Source: Pegea sp. RAD2-039
Taxonomy: Eukaryota; Chordata; Thaliacea; Salpida; Salpidae
NCBI GenBank assembly: GCA_034620365.1
Contig: JAQGEQ010000175.1
Span: forward strand, 248,001-312,000
Reading direction: 5' to 3'
Length of the DNA: 64,000 nt
Position numbers and translations under genes: made by a program. The notes under the pieces were generated by a model that searched no databases, had not been told where the DNA came from, and saw only the letters and a list, made by a program, of their open reading frames with translations. Below, one piece after another: positions 1-19,500 of the stretch (positions within the stretch are counted from its first letter, which is position 1; every line of letters starts with the position of its first letter).

Positions 1-529
1 TGCAGAACGACACTTATTACAGTGACGGACTGTCTACGAAGATTCAATTGCAGCTTTAAGTTTAAAGTTTTGCGTCTCCTAGAAGTGTTGTCATAAAATA
101 AAGCTATAAGGCCTTTATATTCAGGTCTTATGAACTTTTGATTGTCGCAAATATATTTCCGCCTGGTATTGAACGCAAGATTTTCTGCGTGTCAGGCGCA
201 CAGAATACACTACAGTGACAAACAGTTTTCAAATAATTGTTATAATTTATTATATGTACGGATTTAGCAGAAGTTTTTATTGATATAAAGCACGGCTGCA
301 AATAATAATTTATACATCTTTTATAGAAAACACAGAATGAGTTGACTAAAAACTGAGTATTGAGAAAGTACTCCAGCCTTACATCAGTATTTTGGAAATT
401 ATAGTAACACGCCAAAGGTAAATTTATAATAAAATTAGGGTTTACTCAGTTTGGTTTATATTTTGTAAACGATCAAAAAATAGCTTAACAATTATTTCAA
501 GAAATCTTAAAAATTGAATCGAAACTGAC
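1..529. other. Intron of the ABCC5-like gene at the left edge
   Basis: Donor GTCAGT follows the last visible exon at 530. I find no Walker A or other NBD2 block here, so this is read as intron leading to exons outside the window. A weakly exon-like patch on the minus strand near 360-410 (residues NFQNTDVRL) vaguely resembles the start of NBD2 in the family, but no acceptor AG precedes it in the right frame. Confidence 0.5.
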
Positions 530-8723
<8,194 letters not shown>

Positions 8724-11700
8724 TTTTGAGGCTTCTTAAATATTTATTAACATAGCAACTTGACACAGAGTCTAAAACATCAATGATTTTATTATCTATT
8801 ATCAAATACAATATAGATAAAGAATTTTGACATAAATAATTATATAAACCTTGTCTAAGACAAAGTCCTTTTTTTGATTACATAATTTATTTGTAAAAAT
8901 AAATGTTATATAAATGATATTTACTGAATCTATTTAGGAAACTTTATCTATTAATGATTAAGTTTTTGAAAAATAAACATGAACCACTTTGATCTTATTT
9001 GCTTTTATAATGAAATTACATAAAACTATATTTACGTTTTTATGTTTGTTTAAACTATGAAAATTTAGACTGTGAATTAAAAAGACCTGGTTGTTTTGAA
9101 AGAAGAAAAGGTCTTATGAAAACCAAACGTTAAACTCAAACTTAATACTAAGTGGCAGTTTCTCTAAAAAAATCACTTTTAAGATAGCTTTAAACATCGA
9201 TTAGTAATTGATAACTGCAATTGTTCATTAGCATCGTTTTTTTAATGATAGGAACTTTGATAACCAAACCATTTACAAGGAAAAGGTTTCAAAGTTCGTT
9301 TTTACGTACATCTCTTTTTACTTTTGTAGTATTATGATGTCACTTCCTTCTTCTTAGGAACAAAAAGTAAATTAGAAAACAGCTACTGCTGAAACTTATT
9401 AGTTTTATCATTAGATAATTTGACATAAAAAGTTTTTTCGAATGGGTAAACTCTTTGTTTTAAATTGTAGTTTAATTTCTTTCTTTTCAAATATCATTCC
9501 TAGAGATATTTTTTAACATTTTCTTAGAATCGAACAATATTTGAGACTAAATTAATATTTTAAATTGAACTCAAATTCAAATAAAGTCTCTTTTTTTGCC
9601 TCAACTCAAAATTTATATATCCTAAATTGAAGATCATTTAGATTAAGAACTAAAGTTGCTACTTCTATTGATACAAAAATACTTCTTCGTAAACAAACAA
9701 CATAATCCAAAAAAATAAAACCCTAAAGTCTACTTTTTTAAACTAAAAAACTAATCGTGAATAATAACAAGAACAACTTGTTTGTGACTACTGAAATTGA
9801 ATGCTGTAAACTTCTATTATGACTTTGCTTTTAAATTATAATCAAGTTAACGTAAAGCACTCCACATTAAAATGGAGATACAGATTTCAATGAAACTTCA
9901 AAATATTTGTAATAATATCAGTTAAAAATTAACCTAAACAAGATACAGTTTGCTAAGTAAGTATTGAAGTAATTTTACTCTTTAAATCAATATAATTTAG
10001 CTTTGTCATAATGAAAAGATGTTTTTATTCAAAAGCCTAATCAAAAGTTCTGTTTCTATGTTATGTAATGACAAAAGTTTAATCTTTTGTTTTAAATTAT
10101 GTGAAAAGAAAAGAACATTTCAAGGTCTTGTAATCAAATCTTGAGTTCTTATTAATTAAATTGATTAGTCATAACAAAACTTCTATCTTAGATACTTATC
10201 TTATCATAACAATATTTGAATCTTAAAGTTACTCACGAAACTACTTCTAGTAAGAAAATGTGGAAACAGAATTATCAACAACTAAAATTGAGATTGAAAA
10301 TAATACTTAAAAAATGAACAATACATTGATGACATCGTCTTTATAATTAAAAGAAAATGATAAAGTTACGTTTAAGAAATATTCGTAATAAAACGAAATG
10401 CTCAGTTGACAACGATTTCAGTTTAACAAACTGGGTTTATTTAGCTTCGTAAAATGTGAAAAATAAATAAAAAGTATGGTGTAATATTTGCATAATTATC
10501 TTTCGCTTGTTTTATACCATTAAGAGAAAGGTTTAACTTGTAGTTTTTATGAAACATTACTGCCATTGAACTGTAATCAAAAAAGGGTACTAAAAAAACT
10601 TAAATTAAATCTTAAAACTTTCTCTAGAAAAATTATAAATAAAAATTAATAAAAATAGCTAATTTGAACTCAGTTGAACGTATAAATTTATTCTAGTCAA
10701 ACCCTTTGACTTCTGGACTATTTTCAATATTCAGTATAAGGTATCTAAGGACTTAGCATCAACGATACATCATGATACAGTATGAAGTAAAACAAGAGAA
10801 GTATTTTGAAAATAGTAAAATAAAGTTTGATTGACAATTAAGAAACAAACAAATATTTAAATAGAAAGTTCAAAGGTTAACTTTCATAAATTTTATTCTT
10901 TATAAATTTTAATTAGTATTATTTTCAAAATATATGTAACAAATTTCATTTAAACAAATTCTTGTTTTTTTCTTTATTATTTTTTGTTGCAGTTTTATAA
11001 ACAAAGAAAAGTTTGCAATAATTAAATGGTTAGAAACAAATTTCTTCATTCTTTATAAATATTATAAAGAAATATAATGTCGTGTAATTTATTAGTTTAC
11101 ATTTTACATCAGCTGCTGATTAAAATCAACATAGCAGATAATATAATATAGGGCAATTTATTGTAATATGATTATATAAAAATTGTATGTAATGCATATA
11201 TAATATAACATGATTATACCATATGTATTATTATGCATCTCATATTACACCTATTGGTTCTACTTTAATTATTTATCAATAAATTACAATTTACTTGAAT
11301 TATAAATTAAATAAATTTACTATAAATTAATAAATAAATAAATTTTAGTAAACAAAACTAAAAGATCGTTTTAAAAGCAATTACTAGTTTTGTTTTACTT
11401 GCTAGTATTTCACAAAGTTTATAAAAGTCTTTAAAAACGCTTTCAAAAAAAATTGTCTGACATTTACTTTACAGATTTCAGAATTTAAGTTAATATAAAA
11501 GTTAATAAAAACATAAACATAATGAGAGAAACTCTGTTTGGAATTTGAGCTTTATGAGAATTTCGTTGAACTGTAAGTTAAGTATATATTGTTGTTGAAG
11601 CACAAATGAAAACTTACAATAATCATTTTTTGTTAACTGCTCAAAAATCATTTATTAATCTATGGATAGAATTTTAACTAATATGGTTATCGTTTTCAAA

Positions 11701-12184
11701 AAATTATTTCCTGTGTAGAATTTTTATGCTATTTAGTAATTAAAACTTAATTATTGAACATTCAATGCTTAAAAAGATTTGAAATTTTGGAATATGGTAT
11801 AATATGATCTATACTATCTCCACTCAATTCGTTGAAACGGCCCAGTTACTGAGACAGTGGTATCAAGGTTTACGGATTGTAGAAAGCAGCTACAGGACAG
11901 TTAGTAAGATACAATCTGCTAAAAACATCCATAGCATAGAATGCTTTGACGATGAGGTAGCTCTTGAGTCCATTTAAAGTATTATTGGCTCACAGTTAAT
12001 TCTACAATTTTTACATGAAAGCCAACTGTTTCTCATTTTAGTGGTAGGTACAAAATGGTTTGTAGCCACTTTAGTCAAGCTTAGCTAATAAATTTATGCT
12101 AATTTTTAAGTACTAGCTTATTGAAGTAAACATCTTTAAAACAATTAAAACTTTTCTAATCAGTTTCAGTTTTCCAATTCAAGT
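8724..12184. other. Intergenic stretch between divergent ABCC5-like and TAPT1 genes
   Basis: About 3.4 kb of A+T-rich sequence. It should hold both promoters, since the genes diverge, but no convincing TATA or CpG-like element stands out. The only distinct part is a small open frame of more balanced composition at 11804-11977, listed separately. No repeat family or RNA gene was recognised. Confidence 0.5.
11804..11977 (+). CDS. Unrecognised small ORF of 57 codons in a G+C-richer island
   Basis: ATG at 11804 opens 57 sense codons closed by TAA at 11975-11977. From about 11830 the DNA is clearly richer in G+C than either flank, and the translation (segments LLRQWYQGLR and ECFDDEVALES) has a balanced, soluble-protein composition. 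There is no signal peptide or membrane segment and I recognise no family. It lies 208 bases before the TAPT1 start on the same strand. It could be an independent short gene, a lone exon, a TAPT1 upstream ORF, or a decayed gene piece. ORFs of this length do occur by chance here, so composition rather than length is the evidence. Confidence 0.3.
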   Translation: MIYTISTQFVETAQLLRQWYQGLRIVESSYRTVSKIQSAKNIHSIECFDDEVALESI

Positions 12185-15100
12185 ATGAATGATCAAAATG
12201 ATTGTACAAAAAAAACAAAAGCTGAACAGCAAAGTAAGAATTTACATCTTTTTGTTTTTCATTTATTTGTAGTAATTTATAATTATAAAAGTTATATTCT
12301 TTAACTTGACACTGAATTTTATCAAATAATTTTCTGCATTAATTATTAATTCTGGTACTTTAAAACTTAAATTATTTATTTTTATTTATACCTTTAAATA
12401 ACTTAAACTATAATTTGTTAATAGTTTTACTACAAACCTTTTAGAAAAATTATATTTGTTATTTATTACGCAAATAATATTTGTATCCTTAATTTAGTCA
12501 TATTTTAAATATTATGAATATTTAATTATTCTAATTATCTGCTAAACGAAATAAATTAGTTACAAAGCTTTTTATAATTTCAATTTTTTTTTAACATTTT
12601 ATTTTTTACATTATTGTTGATTTATTTTTAAATTGATTTATATTAAACATAATCAGTCTGAAGATTGTATTTATATAAATCAATTATGAAAATAAGTTTA
12701 AAAATCCAATTTATTAAAACTATCATAAAAATTAGTTAAAAAAAATTAAATTAATGATTTCTGTGAATGCAAAAAATATTTATATATTTTTATTATTTTC
12801 TTTAAAAACTACATCAGTTCTAATATTTGTTGAACAAATTGTTTTTAGAACTTTCTTTTTTTCAATATTACTTCTTCGAGTTAACTCATGGCTTCTTTAT
12901 GAACAAGAATGATTCTAGATACACAGAAAGACGAGAACGCGTCTATACGTTCTTCAAACAACCTTTTGAGATAGAAAAGGTAATGACAACTATTTATAGT
13001 AAATAAACCTTTAAACATTTTCATTGAAAAATTATATTACATCATTTTGCAGATGATGATATATGGGTGGCTGCTGTGTTTAGATGTCTTGTTACATGTG
13101 TTCACATTTCTACCTCTCAGAGCACTATATGCCTGTATAAAACTGATTTTAGCTCCAATCTCATGGATAAGAGGGTGATAAATAATTTACAAAATATTTA
13201 AAATTGATTAAATGAAGTTATTTAATATAAATATATCTGTTTTACTTTTATAGAAAATCTTGTATGGACACAGCTTTAAAATGTGATGTTATTAAAAGTT
13301 TAATATTTATTTTTGGTCTTTGTCTAATGTCTAAGATTGACACTTCATTTATATATCATTTAGTACGGGCACAAACACTTATAAAGTTATATATCATCTA
13401 CAATATGCTAGAGGCAAGTATATCAATTTTTTATCTACAAAACTAAATGAGTTTTGTAAATAATTAGATCATTTATAAAATTTTGATTATAATTCTTTAC
13501 TGAAATGCATAAACTAAATTTATATTGAACATTTATCAAGTAATATACACACAAATATTTGTTTGATTGTCTTTACAGGTTGCAGATCGGTTGTTTTCAT
13601 CTTTTGGTCAAGACATTCTTGATGCTTTATTTTTCACTGTAACTGAATCAACTAAGAAGAAAAGGGAACCAATCTTAATTTTGGTTCATTTTATTCTTGC
13701 TGTGTTCTATACATGTATACCATTTAATCATTGTTGCTAATATCAGTTGCTAACTCTATTCTGTTTACAGTTATACATGCCACATTGGTGCTGTTTCAGG
13801 CAACCACTCTAAATGTAGCGTTTAATTCTCATAGCAAAGTCTTGCTAACTATAATGATGGCAAATAACTTTGTAGAAATTAAAGGAACTGTTTTCAAGAA
13901 GTATGATAAAAATAATCTTTTTCAGGTATAAATTAGTTAACTTTCAGAACAAATATTTTTACCCAAAAAACTCAACAGATTTCTTGTGCTGACGTTCGTG
14001 AAAGATTTCTACATTTTGCTTTAAATCTTGTTGTTCTCTTTCGAAATATGCAGCAATACTCCTGGAGTTATGATCATTTCTTAGAGCTTTTGCCAAATAT
14101 GGTGGTCGTTATGCTAGTGGAACATTTTAGTAAATTTCTTTAACACCAATTAATTCTTCTTATTTGTAAATTATTTGTTAGTTGATTGGTTTAAGCATGC
14201 TTTTGTGGTGAAATTCAATCATATACCGACTGAATCTTATAATGAGTTTCGAGCAACGCTTGCTTATGACGTAGCAAGTAGTCGTCAAAAGGATTCTTTA
14301 TCTGATCATTCTGATATCGTGACAAGAAGACTTGGGTTTATACCTCTACCACTAGCTGTGCTAGTGAGTCAACTTCACTTATTGAGTGAGAAATAATCTT
14401 ATAAAATCTTCAACAGATCTTTCATGTTGCTCGGATTTCTATTGACTTTAGTGGTAGAGCAGGAGCACTTGTGATTATTCTCATATATGTTATGTAAGTT
14501 TATTCGCAAATACACAACACAGCAACTTATTTACTCCATCGACAGACTGTCCTTATTGAAGCTGCTGAATAACATTATTGTGGTCGGAAAAGCAGTTGTT
14601 TATATTGAGCAAGACCGATTAGCTTCTGCAACTACTCTGAAATCTCCTAAATCCCCTAGAAATACTTCTACGCAATCAACTACTGATAAAGCTCCTGAAC
14701 TGTCAATTGTTGATCCATTTGAACAACGCGGAAATCGAACTATCATTGTACCGAAGCCGCTTCGTTCGAGATTAGATGTTGGTGAAGGGGATTTTCAAGG
14801 AAGAAAGCCATTAAAGAAACAAGAAGATGTAACCAAGTTTACATCCCCTGCTAGGTACCTTCAAAGAAATTCTACAAATTGTTTTATGATATTGTAATTG
14901 CTAAAACTAGCTGTGTTTGTAGAAAGAGATTTAAGTCTGTTTATCGTCTTTTTGAAACTTTTAATTTCTTATTTGTTTTTAGCAGTTTTAAAAACTTATT
15001 GCCTAATTTTTATTATTTAATCTATTTTCTCAGAAATTTCCATATTTGTTTTAATAACTTTACAATTAAAACTCGAGTTTCATGTAACCGACTTTTTATA

Positions 15101-15437
15101 TCGACAAAGAGAAGATAATTAAGAATTTAATATAAAATTTTAAATTAGAAATTATAATCTAAGTCTTTCTAATGTTAAAAAACAACAAATTCTTATCTGA
15201 ATCTATTCCAGAGAGCGATCTCTTCGTCTTCCATCTGTTGATCATATAGTTGCTGCTGGAACAAGCCTTACTTGTAAAGATGATAATGAAGGAACATTTA
15301 TTTCTACTACACCTCCTTTTTCAAGGACTTCAACTTCTCTACAGAGTCCTTCAGAGTCTTCATCTTCTGGAAAGTCGTTTCCCAATAGTCCTTTAAAGCA
15401 ATTAAGCTTTGATACAGTCTCAGAGACATCAAATTAA
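12185..15437 (+). CDS. TAPT1: TAPT1, transmembrane anterior posterior transformation protein 1
   Basis: Multipass membrane protein linked in vertebrates to the ciliary base and axial skeletal patterning; the yeast relative is Emp65. Exons: 12185-12233, 12849-12979, 13053-13174, 13254-13413, 13579-13714, 13771-13925, 13979-14129, 14182-14363, 14417-14493, 14546-14854, 15212-15437. All phases agree and give 565 residues, close to the human length of about 567. Near-invariant blocks are visible: YTERRERVYTFF, IKLYIIYNMLEVADRLFSSF, QATTLNVAFNSHSK, LLTIMMANNFVEIKGTVFKK, RRLGFIPLPLAVL. The C-terminal tail (last about 175 residues) is Ser/Thr-rich and looks disordered, as in relatives. Exon 4 ends in a GC donor. 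An AG lies 16 bases before the ATG, so the true first exon may be upstream or trans-spliced. AATAAA overlaps the stop codon. Confidence 0.95.
13414..13578 (+). other. TAPT1: GC-AG intron in TAPT1
   Basis: The donor reads GAG|GCAAGT and the acceptor TTTACAG|GTT. Reading the exons through gives MLE-VADRLFSS, exactly the family sequence, so the GC donor is required. The rest of the donor is a perfect consensus, as is usual for GC-AG introns. Confidence 0.88.
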
Positions 15438-16567
15438 TAAAAAGTTTCACATTTTCAACTAAATAGTTTAAATAATTAGGCTGTGATGTTTTTACTATTT
15501 ATTTTGGTTCAAAAAATCATTAAAAAAAAAACAGAAAGTAAAATTAAGAAATTAAAAATATGAAAGTTGAAATTACTATGTTGGTTTTTGAACTTTTATA
15601 AAAGAAGCTTTGGTTTGTTTACGTACAAAAATTTGTGGTTTCTATCATCATGTGTTTATCATTGCATATACGAAGCTCTTGTCTCCTATATATTAGCATG
15701 TTGTCCTCTGGAAGTTGCGTTGTCATTCTTCAGGGCACAATCGGCTTAAAAGATGAGATTTTAATTATTTCATCATTTTCAAATTCATTTTTCTCTTAAT
15801 TAACACTGAATTTATAAAAATAAGTTTTTTTTCCAGCTGCTTTTTCAATAGAAACTTCTTTTACTTCTACATTAACAAGCATGGTGACGTTTTGAAACTT
15901 TTATAGGAGATAGTTAAGTTTTTTCGCCAAATTAATATTCTGAAATGAACTGTCTAATATAGAAAAAAATAAATCATAATTTATAAAAACAATTTTTCTT
16001 TTTATTTGCTCGAATATTTTTTATGACACAAAACTTTTTCAAATCATTTGTTATTTGCAAAACGATAGTTTTATTTATTCAATTTCTACATTTAGTATTT
16101 TAATTGCTTAATTAACTTGTGTTAAGCTGTCATTATAAATTATATTACTCAAAATCCACATAAGTAAGACCACTTAACCTTTTCAAAATTACTTTTTTCT
16201 AACTCTGATAACTCACTAATAAATAATTTATAAAACAGCTTTGATCTTGACATAAGTTTAAACATTTAATGAATTATTTTTGCAATATTTACTTTACCTT
16301 TTCTAACAAACGATTTTAAAACAGCTCAAATAAAAGTATGTTAGTTTGACTGACTACATTATTTAGTTTCTAACTCGAGAAAAAATGCTGAAATGATTGA
16401 AACTTTTTATATTATATCTATTTTGATGATACACAAACAAACATTAAAAAAGGTTACAACAAATATTTCAGGATCATTTACAGATAGAAGAGTATTAAAA
16501 AAAAAAAAAAAAATAAAACAGGAAGAGTTTATATTATCACCAAATTTATTTACATCAAATTTATAGA
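15438..16567. other. Shared 3' region between convergent TAPT1 and Ly6-M28 genes
   Basis: AATAAA at 15436-15441 can serve TAPT1, and AATAAA on the minus strand (TTTATT at 16545-16550) can serve the facing gene. A pure A run sits near 16498-16513. A small island at 15630-15745 is richer in G+C than its flanks and open on both strands for about 35-40 codons, but was not recognised. No other gene is seen. Confidence 0.5.
16545..16550 (-). terminator. Poly(A) signal AATAAA for the Ly6-M28 gene
   Basis: AATAAA on the minus strand about 18 bases after the stop codon, the first such signal downstream. Confidence 0.5.
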
Positions 16568-19500
16568 TTATGGAAAAGCGCATCCATAAAACTGAATAGA
16601 AAACTGCCATGGTAGAAGAGATGATACTTTTCTACTAAATTTAACTCTTATAACCATATCAGTTACGACTGATTCTTCACGGGCACGACCCTGTTTGTTA
16701 AAACGGCGTCGGACCACGCCACGACCTCGTACTCGGGGCCCTGATTGATGGACTCCATAACGACTAGTTAGTCTAAATCTTCTCGGAGAGTTTATTTGCA
16801 TTGAGTGAAGATAAACATCAGTACCAAAACTCAAACGTAAGCTGGGAATAAATGATTTGAGATTTAGTTTTGAGATATAAACTTCATCTCACTTGATTTT
16901 ATTTGTATATGGAGAAAGATTAAGTTGGTTGCCTTGTAAAGACACATAAGTAGAAGAACAAGATTGATTTTGTGACTTTTTTTTCAGTGAGCAAGTGTAG
17001 TCAATTTGAGGAAGTTCACATTCATGTTTTTCTTCTTGACCAATACACTGAAAGAGTTTAAATTTAGATTATTCAAGAGAAAATAGTTCTTTGAAACTTT
17101 GTTATTTAGAAGCGGATGACGACAAATATTTCTTTTATTCTTGACAACTGGGATCGAACGTGCGTATGTATCTTCAGTAGGATGACAGCCATCTGAATCA
17201 ACTCCTTCTATAGACTTCCACACACTATCAATCAACTAAATCGGTTTCGATCAATCACAAGTTTCTTCTTCTGTATATCAACTAACTTCAGAAAGAAATG
17301 AGAGGTTGCTTGTGGTCACGTGGGTACTATCATCACAACTACTATGATGACAACTTTCCATATATCCGCGATATTTTCCTGAAATTAAAACATTTTCATC
17401 TTAAGGACATTAAAAATCTTTAGTACTTTAAAATCATTAGGGTTTTGTTGAATAAAAACAAATTTAAAATAAAAGTTTTTTAAAAACGATGAAATTAAAA
17501 AAAAATATTGAATGAAACCATCTCACCTGTATCTGTTAACGAAATACAAGGAAAAGGGTCGTGTACAGCTCTGTAAGGTACACACTGAGTCGGTAGATGC
17601 CTGACCAGTTTCTCTCCTGATCAAATAAAATATTTCTGTTTCTAAACACTAATCAACCTCATAATTCAAACCGTCAATAAACCGTTGATGTATAAATGAA
17701 GTGATTTGCTTGTTAGAGTTGATGAGAGATGACATTCGATTAATAAAACGCTCGCTTTCACTGTCGTTACTGGTGTCAAATGCAAGAGTAAAATCTCCTT
17801 TATAATTGTTACGAGATATCTGTTTATAAATCAACAAAAACTCTTCATAATTCTTTAGTAGCAACTTTTAAATAATTCCCTAAATTGCTACAAAATGAAT
17901 CTTTTAAAACTTTCAACCTTTTGTCGGAGTTTCCGAACGTTTGCTGTCTTAAACATCTCACCTTTCGGAATTCTCTGGGATTTTTGTCTAGAAATAAAGA
18001 TGTAGCTTCAATAAAAAGCATCCAAAGATATCTGACCACTTGGTCACTAGCATTAAAATGTTGGAATAATTGTTAACCTGGTGTTATGATTAAGCAAAGT
18101 ATCTAAACTAATCGCAAATAAGACTTTTGCATTCGACATTTGGAGATGAGGCTTCAACCAATCACAAATGAAGTAAGCATTTCCAACAGATCCTTCAAAA
18201 TGTCTTGTAAAACATTCGGAGTCTTCTGAATAATGTCCTTCTTGTTTAAAATCCACAGCAACTAATATTATAGTGAATTCTCTGAACAAAAATGTCAAAA
18301 CTTCAGACTGCTTTGATATTAAGAAAGTTTTAAAATCGATAAATATGTTTAGGATTGATATTAATAGCATGGTTCTTAGTTACATAGATTATTAAGTTGA
18401 TTAAATATTTCATCAAGAAATATTTTATTTATAATTTAAAGATATTTTGAAATTATCTGATAAAATTAAAATATAAACTATTTATAAAAATAAGATTTTT
18501 TTAGTTTAATCAAAACTTTTATAAAACATTTTTGTCAGATGTTAGTTACTGATAGAGAATAAATGTTTTTAATTGAAAATTTTAGGTTAAAAAGGTAAAA
18601 GACCATATTTGGTTAATCATATTCAGTTCAAATCATTCTTTAAAAATTTATAAAATAATAAAAAGTCGATCAAAATGCTTTTAGTAAAATGAAAAATGAA
18701 TTGATTTAAATTTTATATCTAATTAAATTTATTTCAAGATAGTACAATGATATGTTTTGTTCTGAACAACGTTCGACTAAATTTGATGACATATTTCTCA
18801 GCTAAAATACAAAACCACATAATCAAGTTTTGGAAAACTTTAAAACTTGTCTTCGTTTATAAAATATTTCTACATTTTTACAAAATTGATTTTCAATATA
18901 AAAATTTGACTGAAAATAAATCCACACAAGAAATTAATTTAACCTAAAACTATAAAATCGTAGTTAATGTGATTAAATTTGGTGGTTTAGTAATTTGAAA
19001 TATACTGATGTTTATTTAATGATAATTTTATTAAGATGTTATTTAAAATAGATTTTATTTCAGTTCAGTTTAAATTTTAAAGATAAATTTGATTACATCA
19101 TTGTACTTGTTTGATATTGATTCGATAGAACACATTTTCTAAATTTCATATAATCTTTTTAAACTTTATTGACTAAATAAACATTTTGAAATAAAATTAT
19201 TTAAAAAGTTACCTTTTACAGTTCTGTTTTTTATGAGAACTAAATAATCGTGCAAGTTCAAGAAGACTAACAACTCCAGAACCATTATCATTAACTCCAG
19301 ACGAGCTTTTGTGAGTATCATAATTTGAGGTAATAATTATGATCCTATCACGTGAAGTAAAATAATGTTTTCCTGGTAGAATTGCCATGATATTAACACC
19401 CCTAATTTTTGTACGTACAAACTAAACAAGAAATTAGAGATAAGCTTAAAAAAGTTAGAGGTGACTTAACTGAGTAGAAAAGAAAAGAATCCTGTTTCTC

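Noticed and set aside
11850-11870. CAGTGGTATCAA shared with a common cDNA library primer
   Set aside because: Only 12 bases match and the flanks differ; no sign of a cloning artefact.
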